From positions 124,001 through 188,000 of the forward strand of contig JAUYAL010000064.1 in the NCBI GenBank assembly GCA_030693535.1: a DNA stretch of 64,000 nucleotides, written 5' to 3'. The DNA is from Methylotenera sp. (lineage in GTDB: Bacteria; Pseudomonadota; Gammaproteobacteria; Burkholderiales; Methylophilaceae). The notes under the pieces are model-generated. The model searched no databases. It was not told the origin of the DNA and was given only the letters and a program-made list of their open reading frames with translations. The stretch's first letter is position 1, and the number at the start of each line of letters is the position of its first letter. Shown here piece after piece: positions 8,484-18,600 of the stretch. The position numbers and the translations under genes were made by a program.

Positions 8484-9578
8484 CTATTTTAAATAAGTAT
8501 CGCTATTGAGGTAATTGTCTTTGGTGTGACGCAAGCCTACAGCAATTGCAGCGCTCACTGGCAGTGCAAGTAATACGCCAGCAAAGCCAAATAATTGACC
8601 GCCAGCAAGCAAAGAAAAAATTACAACTACTGGATGTAAACCAATACGTTCGCCTACAAGTTTAGGCGTGACAACCATGCTTTCTATAAATTGACCGAGG
8701 CCAAATATCATCAGCACTGGAATGACCTGAGCAAGACTCGTGAATTGCAATACAGCGACTAATAGAGCTAAACCTAAACCCAGAATAGGGCCCAAGTAAG
8801 GTACAAAACCCAGCAAGCCTGCGATAATGCCGATGGCTAATGCCATATCTAAGCCAACGAACCATAAGCCTATGACATAAAAAATACTCATCACGGCCAT
8901 CACTGCTAGTTGTCCGCGTAAAAATTCTGATAATACCTGATCAATTTCAATGGCTATGGATGTGGTTTTTTTCTGCCAATTGAGTGGAATTATATGAGCA
9001 ATACTGGCTAAAAAGCCATCCCAGTCTCGCAGAAGATAAAATAGCACTACTGGTAAAAGTAAAATATTGGCAAGTATGCCGATAAGTGCCAAACCATTGC
9101 TACTTGCGATTTTCAGCAAGTCTCCCAATAACCCGCCTGCAGTTTTCCAATTTTTGCTAATGATTTCTTGAATTTGTGTACTGTCAATCGCAAGGCTAAT
9201 GCCAAAATGACTTTGCAACCGGGGCTCAATGATAGAACGAATGTTGTTGATGGTGCCGGGTAACCGCTCTGCGATTAGTAGTGATTCTTTTTGTAATAGC
9301 GGGACTATAATCAAAAACAACGAAATGATAATGCCAAGAATACCTGCCATGACAAGCGTTGTTGCTAATGTACGTCCTAGCTTAAATTTGCCTATGCCCA
9401 CAAAGCAAAGTCTATCAACCAGTGGATCGCAAATGTAAGCGAGAATGGCCGCAATTAAAAAAGGTGTAAGCACGGGCAACAGCAAGTAAATAATAAACGC
9501 GATAATCGCGATAAGAATTAGCCAGCGGTTATCAATAAATAGATTTTTTGGCGCGGTTTTTTTGGGTTCAGTCATCAT
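8484..9578 (-). CDS. AI-2E family transporter (PerM-like permease)
   Basis: About 364 residues starting at MMTEPKK (ATG 9578 or 9575). The open frame extends to 9638, but that extension runs into the inverted-repeat element and is unlikely to be coding. There are about eight hydrophobic segments: two near the N-terminus (WLILIAIIAFIIYLLLPVLT), and a C-terminal set with GFVPYLGPILGL, which is typical of the family, and FGLGQFIESMVVTPKLVGERIGL split as LVGERIGLHPVVVIF. Members include putative AI-2 exporters and Na+/H+ antiporters; the substrate here is unknown. It precedes hda and is divergent from purM, an arrangement common in betaproteobacteria. Confidence 0.88.
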   Translation of the reverse strand: MMTEPKKTAPKNLFIDNRWLILIAIIAFIIYLLLPVLTPFLIAAILAYICDPLVDRLCFVGIGKFKLGRTLATTLVMAGILGIIISLFLIIVPLLQKESLLIAERLPGTINNIRSIIEPRLQSHFGISLAIDSTQIQEIISKNWKTAGGLLGDLLKIASSNGLALIGILANILLLPVVLFYLLRDWDGFLASIAHIIPLNWQKKTTSIAIEIDQVLSEFLRGQLAVMAVMSIFYVIGLWFVGLDMALAIGIIAGLLGFVPYLGPILGLGLALLVAVLQFTSLAQVIPVLMIFGLGQFIESMVVTPKLVGERIGLHPVVVIFSLLAGGQLFGFAGVLLALPVSAAIAVGLRHTKDNYLNSDTYLK

Positions 9579-9608
9579 ATAGGTTAAAATTATATTTAAA
9601 CGTGTATA

Positions 9609-9749
9609 GGGCACTTCTATAAATTCAATTTTCGTCATTATACGGCGTTGCTCACAAAAAATAACTCCATATATATCAAATATATACTGCGACGTTATTT
9701 TTAGTTCGCGCCTTATCTAATCTTAAAACTTGAATTTATAGAAGCACCC
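9609..9749. repeat. Nested inverted-repeat element (about 141 bp)
   Basis: Outer arms GGGCACTTCTATAAATTCAA (9609-9628) and TTGAATTTATAGAAGCACCC (9730-9749) match at 18 of 20 positions. Inside them AAAAATAAC (9656-9664) and GTTATTTTT (9694-9702) form a second inverted repeat around an alternating AT core. No reading frame fits it. The shape is that of a small non-autonomous mobile or palindromic repeat. It lies in the divergent promoter region between perM and purM. A 12-base match to the arm (TTATAGAAGTGC) occurs at 30863-30874 after purU. Confidence 0.75.
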
Positions 9750-9800
9750 TTGAGCGAGAAAATAAGCAATCATTCAATTTATTCATAAGCGAGAGCCGTT

Positions 9801-10850
9801 TTGACTACATCTTCTTCTAATACAACATCAATTAGCTACCGCGATGCGGGCGTAGATATGGAAGCTGGCGATGCGCTAGTTGAGCAAATTAAGCCTTTTG
9901 CCAAACGCACGATGCGTCCTGAGGTTTTAGCAGGCATCGGTGGCTTTGGCTCACTTTTTGAAATGCCAAAGAAATTTAAGAACCCAGTACTGGTTTCTGG
10001 TACTGATGGTGTAGGAACAAAACTTAAGTTGGCATTTGAGTTGAATAAACACGATACGGTTGGTATCGATTTAGTCGCAATGAGCGTGAATGATATTTTA
10101 GTGCAAGGTGCAGAGCCGTTATTTTTCTTGGATTATTTTGCATGTGGCAAGTTAGAAGTCGGCACTGCTGCGCAAGTGATTAAAGGTATAGCAGAAGGAT
10201 GTGAACAGTCTGGTTGCGCTCTTGTAGGTGGCGAGACTGCTGAAATGCCAGGTATGTACCCAGCGGGCGAATATGATTTAGCTGGTTTTGCTGTAGGTTG
10301 CGTCGATAAAGACAATATCATTAATGGCACAACGATAGCTGCTGGCGATGTCGTATTAGGCTTGGCTTCAAGTGGTGCACACTCAAACGGTTATTCGTTG
10401 ATTCGTAAGTTGATTGAAAAATCAGGTATCGATTTCGAATCAGACTTCCATGGTAAAAAATTCAAAGATGTGGTCATGGCACCAACGCGTATTTACGTTA
10501 AACCTTTGTTGCAATTAATTGCAACATTGCCAATTAAAGGCATGGCACATATTACTGGTGGCGGTATCACCGAAAATATTCCACGGGTGTTGCCAGTAGG
10601 CTTAACGGCAGAAATTAAAAAAGCTAGTTGGACCATGCCACCTTTATTTACTTGGCTACAAGCACAAGGAAATGTGGAAGACCATGAAATGTATAGAACC
10701 TTTAACTGTGGCATTGGTATGGTGATTATTGTGGCTCAAGAGCATGCCGTCGCTGCAATAGACTTATTGACTGAAGCGGGAGAAACGGTTTTTCACATTG
10801 GAGACATACGTGCTCAGCAGGCAGATGAGGCGCCAACAATCGTTGTGTAA
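9801..10850 (+). CDS. purM: Phosphoribosylformylglycinamidine cyclo-ligase
   Basis: This 349-residue enzyme (AIR synthetase) closes the imidazole ring in the fifth step of purine synthesis, using [62 protein letters not shown] and [15 protein letters not shown] are all family blocks. The start is TTG at 9801, preceded by GAGAG; the Ser/Thr-rich lead-in before SYRDAG fits the usual PurM N-terminus, while the next ATG would remove conserved residues. It is the first plus-strand gene after the repeat element, which may lie in or near its promoter. Confidence 0.96.
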   Translation: MTTSSSNTTSISYRDAGVDMEAGDALVEQIKPFAKRTMRPEVLAGIGGFGSLFEMPKKFKNPVLVSGTDGVGTKLKLAFELNKHDTVGIDLVAMSVNDILVQGAEPLFFLDYFACGKLEVGTAAQVIKGIAEGCEQSGCALVGGETAEMPGMYPAGEYDLAGFAVGCVDKDNIINGTTIAAGDVVLGLASSGAHSNGYSLIRKLIEKSGIDFESDFHGKKFKDVVMAPTRIYVKPLLQLIATLPIKGMAHITGGGITENIPRVLPVGLTAEIKKASWTMPPLFTWLQAQGNVEDHEMYRTFNCGIGMVIIVAQEHAVAAIDLLTEAGETVFHIGDIRAQQADEAPTIVV

Positions 10851-10941
10851 TAAACTAAATTCTCGCTCATCGTTATCTGAAATGTGCTTCATACGTTAAT
10901 TCATAGTGTGCATTTTAAGAAGCTTTTGAGAGGATTTTATT

Positions 10942-11658
10942 TTGCGTAAAATTTGTGTATTTTTTTTATTGATTCTTATCAGCTTTACTTCGCATGCAGC
11001 TTCGCAGCAGAATCAGTTGCCTAGGCGCATTCAAGCTAGTTATGAAGTAACAAAAAATGGCCAGCCATTTGCAAATGTAAGCGAGCTGTTTATCATCACC
11101 GGCACTACTTATAAAGTCGAAAGTATTACCAAGGGCATAGGTGTATATGCGCTATTAGGCGAGCGCCAGCTCACTAGTCATGGTGAAGTCACTGCGCTCG
11201 GATTAAAGCCACAACACTTTGAGTTGCATCAAGGAGATAACGCTAAGAAAAGGTTGATTGCCGACTTTGATTGGACAAATAATGCCTTGCACATGCTTGT
11301 CAAAGGTGTGGTTAAAGATGCTGTACTAAGCCTAGGCACACAAGATTTGGCAAGTTATGCGTATCAGTTTATGTTTTTACCTAAGCCGTTAAAAGACACA
11401 TTGACACTGACAATAACGACAGGTAAAAAACTAAACAACTATGCATATAAAATCAGTGAGACTGAAGAGCTTCTAGAGATTTCTGGCGTTCAATATAAAA
11501 CATTGCATCTTATTCAGGTTAATCAAAATTCGCTGAAAACTGACACCAAAGATTTGTGGCTAGGCGTTGATCAGCAATATGTGCCAGTTAAAATTATTAT
11601 GATTGATGATAATGGGCAGAAGTTAGAGCAAACCTTAACCGAATTCCATGTTGAATAG
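10942..11658 (+). CDS. DUF3108 protein, secreted
   Basis: A 238-residue protein with a signal peptide (MRKICVFFLLILISFTSHA, cut near AxA) and a DUF3108 domain over most of the remainder (QASYEVTKNGQPFANVSE, then LGTQDLASYAYQFMFLP, and DLWLGVDQQYVPVKIIM near the end). The start is TTG 10942 with GAGAGGA upstream. DUF3108 proteins are periplasmic beta-rich proteins of unknown function. The gene overlaps the next DUF3108 gene by 11 bases, so they are translated from one message. A third paralogue is at 41442-42584. Confidence 0.85.
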   Translation: MRKICVFFLLILISFTSHAASQQNQLPRRIQASYEVTKNGQPFANVSELFIITGTTYKVESITKGIGVYALLGERQLTSHGEVTALGLKPQHFELHQGDNAKKRLIADFDWTNNALHMLVKGVVKDAVLSLGTQDLASYAYQFMFLPKPLKDTLTLTITTGKKLNNYAYKISETEELLEISGVQYKTLHLIQVNQNSLKTDTKDLWLGVDQQYVPVKIIMIDDNGQKLEQTLTEFHVE

Positions 11659-12757
11659 ATGGAAATCAGCCTGGCAAGATCAAACTTATAGGCGCATAGT
11701 AATAGCGCTAGTTTTTTCTTTATTACTACATTTATTGTTAATGGCTCAGTTTTATATAACATTGCCAGACTTAGATGAAACGAAGAAAGTCATTGATGCG
11801 CGGTTGGTGTTGCCCCAAAAAATACCGAATAAGTCACCCAGTGCCTCTGATATTAAGCCATCGGCTGAAACAAGTAAAACGCTTAAAAAGCCTGCAATAG
11901 AGCCAAAACTTTCGTCGGAACCTTTACCAGAGCCTATCATAAATGATGTGCCGATTTTTCCAAGTGACTTGTTTCAAGATGCGGCCGAGGCGGTAAAGCC
12001 AGTTGAATTATTGCCAACCGATACCCAGCTAGAATTAGAAGAAAGTAAGGGTGAGGAAGTTGGATTGATTGTAGACCCTAACCCCTACGAATATGTTGAA
12101 TCAGAGTTTGATGTATATACGGATAAAGAGACATCGCTTAAGAATAGCCCTGCGGGGAAAGCGAGAATAGTTTATCAGCGATTGCCAGATACGGAGCAAT
12201 ATCGTATTAAAAGTGTTATACAGGCTAAAGGGCTAGCTGCATTGATTATTCCGGACTTATTGCAAACCAGTGATGGGATTTTGAGTATCTCAGGCTTGCA
12301 GCCGCAGCATTATTTATATCAGTTTGGCGATAATAAAAATAAAACTTTCAGTGCTAACTTTGATTGGCAAAATAAAAAAATTAACTTACAAGGTGAGCGT
12401 GGTCAGCAGCAGCTTGATTTGACAGAAGGTACGCAAGATTTATTAAGTTTTATGTATCAATTTATGTTCGTGGCACCTTTGCAAAACATGCAATTAAGTA
12501 TCACGAATGGTAAGAAAGTGGCTATTTATGATTATAGTTTTGAAGGTGAAGAAGTCATTAACACCAAAATGGGTGATATAAAAACATATCACTTAAAAAG
12601 AAGTGCTACCGAAGGCGACAAGAAAACAGAATTATGGTTAGCTTCGGAATATCAGCACGTACCTGTTAAAATACGAGAAAGCGGAAAAAATGGAAAAGTA
12701 TATGAGCTGTTAATAAAAAGCTTAAAAACAGATATTCCAGAACTTAATCCACGCTAG
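11648..12757 (+). CDS. DUF3108 protein with N-terminal membrane anchor and Pro-rich linker
   Basis: 369 residues. A short cytoplasmic N-terminus is followed by one membrane helix (IVIALVFSLLLHLLLMAQ, ~17-35), a Pro/Lys/Glu-rich linker (~50-145), and a DUF3108 domain from about residue 150 (EYVESEFDVY, EGTQDLLSFMYQFMF, KTELWLASEYQHVPVKI). The helix with SLLLHLLL and Pro-rich spacer resembles TonB-type anchors. A near-identical layout occurs in the paralogue at 41442-42584, with the same EGTQDLLSFMYQFMF block. Function is unknown; the build suggests an inner-membrane protein reaching across the periplasm. It overlaps the preceding DUF3108 gene. Confidence 0.83.
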   Translation: MLNRWKSAWQDQTYRRIVIALVFSLLLHLLLMAQFYITLPDLDETKKVIDARLVLPQKIPNKSPSASDIKPSAETSKTLKKPAIEPKLSSEPLPEPIINDVPIFPSDLFQDAAEAVKPVELLPTDTQLELEESKGEEVGLIVDPNPYEYVESEFDVYTDKETSLKNSPAGKARIVYQRLPDTEQYRIKSVIQAKGLAALIIPDLLQTSDGILSISGLQPQHYLYQFGDNKNKTFSANFDWQNKKINLQGERGQQQLDLTEGTQDLLSFMYQFMFVAPLQNMQLSITNGKKVAIYDYSFEGEEVINTKMGDIKTYHLKRSATEGDKKTELWLASEYQHVPVKIRESGKNGKVYELLIKSLKTDIPELNPR

Positions 12758-12812
12758 AGTCTAAATCAGGACCCTAAATCAGGGTGTAATTAATTAAAGT
12801 AAAGAGAATCAA

Positions 12813-14291
12813 ATGACGCCTAATTTAATACGGCAAGCCGCCGTCATGCTATCCAACTTGTTGGAATTTAATAGCCCTGCGGATGTGAAACTAAGTGAAT
12901 TCTTTCGAAATAATCGAGATCTAGGCACTAAAGAGCGCGCTTTTGTCGCAGAGAGTGTTTATGGTGTATTGCGCCGTTTGCGTTTTTTAAGCACGGTGAC
13001 AGCGACTGATGATAGTGACGTAGATGATTCGCGTAAGCTAGTATTGGCTTGGATGTTGCGCATACAAGGCATGAGTATACAAAAAATTGAGACCATGCTA
13101 AGTGAGCAACAGCTTGAGTGGGCACGTACCATTAAGGCAAAATCAACTGAAAATATGCCTTTAGCTGTTCAGGCAGATGTTCGTGATTGGTTATGGGAAA
13201 AATTAGTTGCCCAGTATGGTGAAACAGAAGCACTGACTATTGCAAGAAGTATGCATGAGGCCGCCACACTTGATTTACGTGTTAACACGATTAAAGCCAC
13301 GCGAGATGATGTGATGGCGAAATTTATGGCGGAAGCCGCAACTGGTGAGGCTAATGTGACAAAAACGCCTTATTCGCCCATTGGTTTGCGTATGCCATTG
13401 CGTTTAAACATTAGCCGCCACGCACTATTTATGGATGGTCAAATTGAAGTGCAAGATGAGGGTAGCCAAATCTTGGCACATTTAGTTGCACCAAAGCGTG
13501 GCATGATGGTGGCAGATTTTTGCGCAGGGGCAGGTGGTAAAACACTAGCGATGGGCGCCTTAATGCGCAATACGGGTCGCTTGTATGCTTTTGATGTTTC
13601 AGAAAAACGTTTGCATAGCTTAGGGCAGCGTTTAAAACGTTCTGGTTTAAGTAATCTCAATGCGCAAAGTATCAGTAGCGAAAATGATCCAAAACTTAAA
13701 CGCTTAAATGGCAAGTTTGATCGCGTATTAGTTGACGCGCCCTGTACAGGCTTAGGTACCCTACGTCGCAACCCTGATCTTAAATGGCGTCAAACGCCAC
13801 AAGATTTAGCTGAACTTACTGTAAAGCAAGCTAATATTTTAGCGCGCGCAGCAAGGTTGACTAAGACAGGAGGTCGCCTGATTTATTCAACTTGCAGCTT
13901 GTTGAGTGATGAAAATGAGCAAATAGCGGAAAGTTTTTTAGCGGCACATCCAGATTTCAAACTATTAAATGCTACGGAAATTTTAAGTACACAACAAATT
14001 AGTTTAGACACTGGTAAATATTTAAAATTACTACCGCATTTACATAATACCGATGGCTTCTTTGCTGCAGTATTTGAAAAAGTTGATGTAAATGTACCTT
14101 TGAAGAAGCTTTTGCCAGCAGTCGTTGCAGAACCAAAAGCCGTTGTAGAAGTAGCGCCACCAGTAAAGGTGGCAGCTAAAAAAGCCGCAACAAAGCCTAA
14201 AGTGGAAAAAGTTATGAAGGAAAAAGTTGTTAAAGAGGTTGTAACTAAAGAAAAAGCGTTTAAACCAAAGGCTACTAAAGCTAAAGTGTAA
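12813..14291 (+). CDS. RsmB/NOP-type SAM-dependent RNA cytosine-C5 methyltransferase
   Basis: 492 residues. An N-terminal NusB-like helical region (~1-150) is followed by the methyltransferase domain. The SAM-binding motif is MVADFCAGAGGKTLAMGALM; motif IV is VLVDAPCTGLGTLRRNPDLK with a conserved Cys; motif VI is RLIYSTCSLL with the catalytic Cys. The target is probably 16S rRNA m5C (as for RsmB), but the exact site is not deducible. Residues ~430-492 form an Ala/Lys/Val-rich tail (KKAATKPKVEK and similar) that is low-complexity, positively charged and probably RNA-binding or disordered. A second gene of this family is not present in the window. Confidence 0.88.
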   Translation: MTPNLIRQAAVMLSNLLEFNSPADVKLSEFFRNNRDLGTKERAFVAESVYGVLRRLRFLSTVTATDDSDVDDSRKLVLAWMLRIQGMSIQKIETMLSEQQLEWARTIKAKSTENMPLAVQADVRDWLWEKLVAQYGETEALTIARSMHEAATLDLRVNTIKATRDDVMAKFMAEAATGEANVTKTPYSPIGLRMPLRLNISRHALFMDGQIEVQDEGSQILAHLVAPKRGMMVADFCAGAGGKTLAMGALMRNTGRLYAFDVSEKRLHSLGQRLKRSGLSNLNAQSISSENDPKLKRLNGKFDRVLVDAPCTGLGTLRRNPDLKWRQTPQDLAELTVKQANILARAARLTKTGGRLIYSTCSLLSDENEQIAESFLAAHPDFKLLNATEILSTQQISLDTGKYLKLLPHLHNTDGFFAAVFEKVDVNVPLKKLLPAVVAEPKAVVEVAPPVKVAAKKAATKPKVEKVMKEKVVKEVVTKEKAFKPKATKAKV

Positions 14292-14301
14292 ATTATCACT
14301 C

Positions 14302-14375
14302 CGTCATTCTTAGTGAAACGAAGAATCCAGTAAATTGTTAGCGTGCATGGATTCTTCGCTACGCTCAGAATAACG
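14302..14375. repeat. Palindromic intergenic repeat (REP-like)
   Basis: The left arm 14302-14329 and right arm 14348-14375 are inverted copies that agree at 23 of 28 positions, including a perfect core CGAAGAATCCA / TGGATTCTTCG. The 18-base centre would form the loop. Sequences of the type GGATTCTTCGC...CTCAGAAT are known as scattered intergenic repeats in many bacteria. It lies after the methyltransferase gene, where it may also act as a transcript end. Confidence 0.75.
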
Positions 14376-14452
14376 TGCACTCCAGTTTGTGTTGAAAATT
14401 TAACCCTTTAATACGCTCATAAAGCGCTCTGTTTATACAAAGGATTTCACCC

Positions 14453-15697
14453 ATGAAACTTCCTAGCCTTAACATCCAAATTCTATTAGGCGCAGTTTTT
14501 GGCGTTGCAATTGGCTTATATTTTCAGGGTTTGGGTGAGTCTCATCATGTCACGCAAGGTGGCGTTTACGCTGCAAGCCTAATCGGTACCTTGTTTATCG
14601 ATTTACTTAAAATGATTCTGATTCCACTCGTTTTTTGCTCAATTTCGGTGGGCATCGCTAATTTACGGCAACATCAACAAATACATCGTGTTTGGGTGAC
14701 AACACTTCTATTTTTTATTAGTAGCATGGCTATCGCAATTATTCTTGCGTTACTTGCTGGTAATTATTTCAAACCTGGTGCTGGTTTGCATTTAGCAATG
14801 TTTGATCAGGCCATGCAAAACTTTGAGGCTAAACAGCTACCTTTGCCAGAGTTTGTTGCACAATTTTTACATGGGTTATTTGTCAATCCTTTTGCAGCTT
14901 TATCACAAGGTAACGTCTTGGCCGTGGTGATGTCTGCACTCATTTTAGGCATTGTGCTTGTCATGGGTGGTGAGCGTTATAAAATTATATTATCCATACT
15001 CCAAGAGGGCTTGGAAATTACTATACACATTGTCGGCTGGGTAATGTGTATAGCGCCACTTGGTATTATGGCATTGCTTATCAAGTTAGTTGCCATGCAA
15101 GATGTCAATATATTAAGTACGCTTGCTAAGTTCGTGATGGTTGTCATCGGCACATTATTGGTACATGGTGTCTTGATATTGCCACTAATTTTGTATTTAT
15201 TTACAAAAAAATCACCATTATGGTTTTGGCGAGGTGCACGTGAAGCCTTAGTCACAGCGTTTGCTACCAGCTCCAGTACCGCGACGCTACCTGTTACTTT
15301 GCGCTGTGTTACTCAGAATTTGCAAGTAAAACCAGAAATAGCAGGTTTTGTTATCCCGCTAGGTGCTACCATCAATATGGATGGCACAGCCCTATATGAA
15401 GCTGCGGCTGCATTGTTTATCGCTAATTTGGTGGGTATAGAGCTAAGCATGGCTCAGCAGCTTATCGTGTTTTTTACAGCTATGATAGCGGCCATGGGCG
15501 CGCCAGGCATTCCCAGTGCAGGTATGGTGACTATGGTGATGGTATTGCAATCAGTAGGGTTGCCTGCTGAAGCGATAGCGATTTTGCTACCTATTGATAG
15601 ATTGCTTGATACCCTGCGTACGACCGTGAATGTTGAAGGTGATATGGTAGGAAGTTTGGTAGTACAAAAATTAATATCACAAAGGTGTGCTTGGTAA
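14453..15697 (+). CDS. Dicarboxylate/amino acid:cation symporter (DAACS family)
   Basis: 414 residues, the usual length. It imports glutamate, aspartate or C4-dicarboxylates with H+ or Na+. Hallmarks are the re-entrant loop ATSSSTATLPVT, the TM7 motif ATINMDGTALYEA and the HP2 loop AAMGAPGIPSAGMV, plus a late Asp in LLPIDRLLDTLRTTVNVEGD. AAGGA lies 9 bases before the ATG. The 3' end overlaps the convergent RND pump gene by 21 bases, so the stop regions are shared. The GltP/DctA distinction cannot be made from the sequence alone. Confidence 0.93.
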   Translation: MKLPSLNIQILLGAVFGVAIGLYFQGLGESHHVTQGGVYAASLIGTLFIDLLKMILIPLVFCSISVGIANLRQHQQIHRVWVTTLLFFISSMAIAIILALLAGNYFKPGAGLHLAMFDQAMQNFEAKQLPLPEFVAQFLHGLFVNPFAALSQGNVLAVVMSALILGIVLVMGGERYKIILSILQEGLEITIHIVGWVMCIAPLGIMALLIKLVAMQDVNILSTLAKFVMVVIGTLLVHGVLILPLILYLFTKKSPLWFWRGAREALVTAFATSSSTATLPVTLRCVTQNLQVKPEIAGFVIPLGATINMDGTALYEAAAALFIANLVGIELSMAQQLIVFFTAMIAAMGAPGIPSAGMVTMVMVLQSVGLPAEAIAILLPIDRLLDTLRTTVNVEGDMVGSLVVQKLISQRCAW

Positions 15698-18600
15698 AGA
15701 AGGTGATTTAGCCTTTTTTGTAAAATATTTCGCCAAGCCATCCATCACTAACGAATAAGCTGCAGGAACAACGACTAATGTAAGCAACGTAGATGAAATC
15801 ATGCCGCCTATAATGGCGACGGATAGCGGCTTGTTGGTTTCTGAGCCTGCACCTAAGCCTAGTGCAGCTGGCAGTAGGGCTAAAATAATGGTGAGAGAGG
15901 TCATAACGACGGGGCGTAGCCTTACAGGACAGGCTTCTTTGAGCGCATCGTTGACATTGGCGCCTTTTTCTACTAACTGGTTGGTTAAATCTACCAGCAG
16001 AATTGAATTTTTAGCCACTAATCCTATGAGCAACACTAAGCCTATCATAGAGTAAATATTCAGAGTATCGCCCGTGATTAACAGTGCAATTAGCCCGCCA
16101 ATGATAGCCAGTGGCTGGGCGAGCATGATGATGAATGGTTGTATGAACGAGTTAAACTGGCTTGCCAGCACCATGTAGAGCAATATGAATGCGAGTGAAA
16201 ATACAAATTTCATATTTTTCATGGTTTTGCCGAACTCTTCGGCTTGACCTGTGAGTTTAAGTGTGTAATCAGGTGGCACTAGCTTAGCGGCAGAGGCTTT
16301 AACTAGGTCGACTGCTTCACCTAATGGGACATTAGGGTTGGCGTAGAAATTAACAGCGTATTGTAAGTCATAGCGACCAATCACAGCTGCACCTAACTCC
16401 TTTTTGAAACTTGCAACTGCATCCAACCTAACCAGTTCGCCAATGGTTCCATCTGCGTTGTTACTACTGCGTAAATAAATTTTGCTTAAATCTGTCGCGC
16501 TTTTTAGCTCATCTTCACTAGCTTTTAGACGAATGTCATAGCGTTGGCCGTCACCATTGGCTTCATTGTATTTTGCTACATTGATGCCACCCGCGAAGAG
16601 TGAGACGGCTGTTGCAATATCGTTGGCGCTTAAACCTAGTGTTGCAGCTTTGGCACGGTCAATTTGAATATTAAGCTGAGGTAAATCTAGCTGTACATCT
16701 AAGTCAACTTTACCAATATCCGCATTGCTACTGAGAGTATGTTGTAAAAGCTGAGAAATGCGGCCAATCTCTTGTAAATTAGCACCAGTCAGGTTGAATT
16801 GTAGCTTTTCGGACCGTTGCCCGCGCACGATTGAAACGGGTGAAGGTAATGCAAGTACACCAGGGATGCTGTTGAGCTCTTTTTTCAAGATTTTTATTAA
16901 TTCTTGCTGACTTATTTTGCGCTGTTCTTTAGGTTTTAAGCGTACGTTCACATTGCCTTGGTTAACTTGGCCACGTGAGCCAGCGCCGATTGTAGCAAAG
17001 TAACTTGCGACTTCATTTTGGTGGCTGGCAATGATTGCTTCAACTAGTTTTAGTCGTGAATCTGTATATTCTAAGCTTGAACCTAGCGGTGTTTTCACTG
17101 TAACGCTAAAGCTACCTTCATCAGTTTCTGGAACAAAATCTTTTTCAACATATTTGAGTGAGTAATAGCCAGATATCGCAACGAACATCAAGGTAAATAG
17201 CAACACTAAGCCACGATGGTAGATTGCAAAATTTAATAGTTTTTTGTAGGTGTTTTCAAGGCTAGTTAAAACTCTTCCAATTGCCTTGTAGAGCATATTT
17301 TGATTAGGCGTGACACTAAGATAACGTGAACAAAGCATAGGCGTGAGTGTGAGCGACACTAATAGTGAAACTAGTACGCCAAAAGTGACGACCACGGCAA
17401 ATGATTTAAAAAACATACCGATAATGCCATCCATAAAAATCACTGGAGCGAAAATGCAGACCAGCGAAGCGGAAGATGCTAGTACAGCGAATACCACTTC
17501 GTTGCTACCTAAAATGGTGGCTTTAGTACGGAACAAGGCCACTGCTTGCGGATTTTTTAAATCGGCCGTGCTTAGCATTGAGCCGGCTTCGCCAGACATA
17601 TGGCGCAATATGCTTTCGCGCACCACAATGGCGTCATCCACCACCACGCCAATCAGTAAGATCAGCGCAAGCATCGTCATGCTGTTAAAGGTATAACCGG
17701 AAAAATACATCACGGCAATCGCTCCTAAAAGCGATACGGGAATCTCCAAGCAAATCATCAAAGTGGAGCTAAACGAGCGCATAAAAATCAACACAATGAG
17801 TGCGGCGAATAGTGTGCCTTCAACTAAGTGCTCTTTTAGTGAGGCGACGAGTTGATTAATAAAAATACCATCATTAGTAGAAATTTCGAGATTCATGCCA
17901 GGCGGTAAATTTGGACGAATATCGTTTATAAGCCTTTTCTCGACTTCATTAATAATTTCTACCGTATTGGCATTGGCAATTTTAATCATACCGATGCCCA
18001 CCGTGGGTTTGCCGTTATAGCGTGCTATTTGTCTATTATCTGTAATGCCATCTTCAATAGTTGCAATGTCTTTGAGTCGTATAGAAGCACCTTCTCTTGT
18101 TGTCACGACTAAATCTGCCAGTTTTTGTGTGGTATGGAATTCCAGATCAAGTTTTAGCAGTTGTTCCGCTTGGTTGCTGACTAAGAAGCCGCCTGGTAAT
18201 TGAACATGTTCACGATTAAAAGCTGAAATTAAATCATTTGCGGTAAGTTTGTAAGCTGCCATGCGCACTAGTGAAATATTGACGCGAATCACGCGGTCGC
18301 GCCGACCACCTAATTGCACCTCACCCACGCCGCTAATCGTCTCAAATTTCTTTTTTAGTACATTATTAGCATACAAATTCAGTTGCTGAATGGTGCGGTC
18401 GCCACTTAACGCCAGCCAAATCACTGGGGATGCATTGGTATCTACTTTTTGTACGATGGGGGGGTCAGTACCTGTGGGCAAGCGCTTTAATACTTGATTT
18501 ACCTTAGATTGCACTTCGCTATAGGCAACGTCGATATTTTTACTTAACGCAAAAGTAATGCTTATACTAGAAACACCAGGTGAAGAAGCTGATTGAATAT

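Noticed and set aside
9579..9638. N-terminal extension of perM
   Set aside because: The extension runs into the inverted-repeat element and has no family similarity.
12758..12812. Short direct repeat CTAAATCAGG before the methyltransferase gene
   Set aside because: Two short copies only, and too small to be called an element.
15801..16055. Plus-strand frames opposite the RND pump gene
   Set aside because: They are shadows of the minus-strand RND gene.
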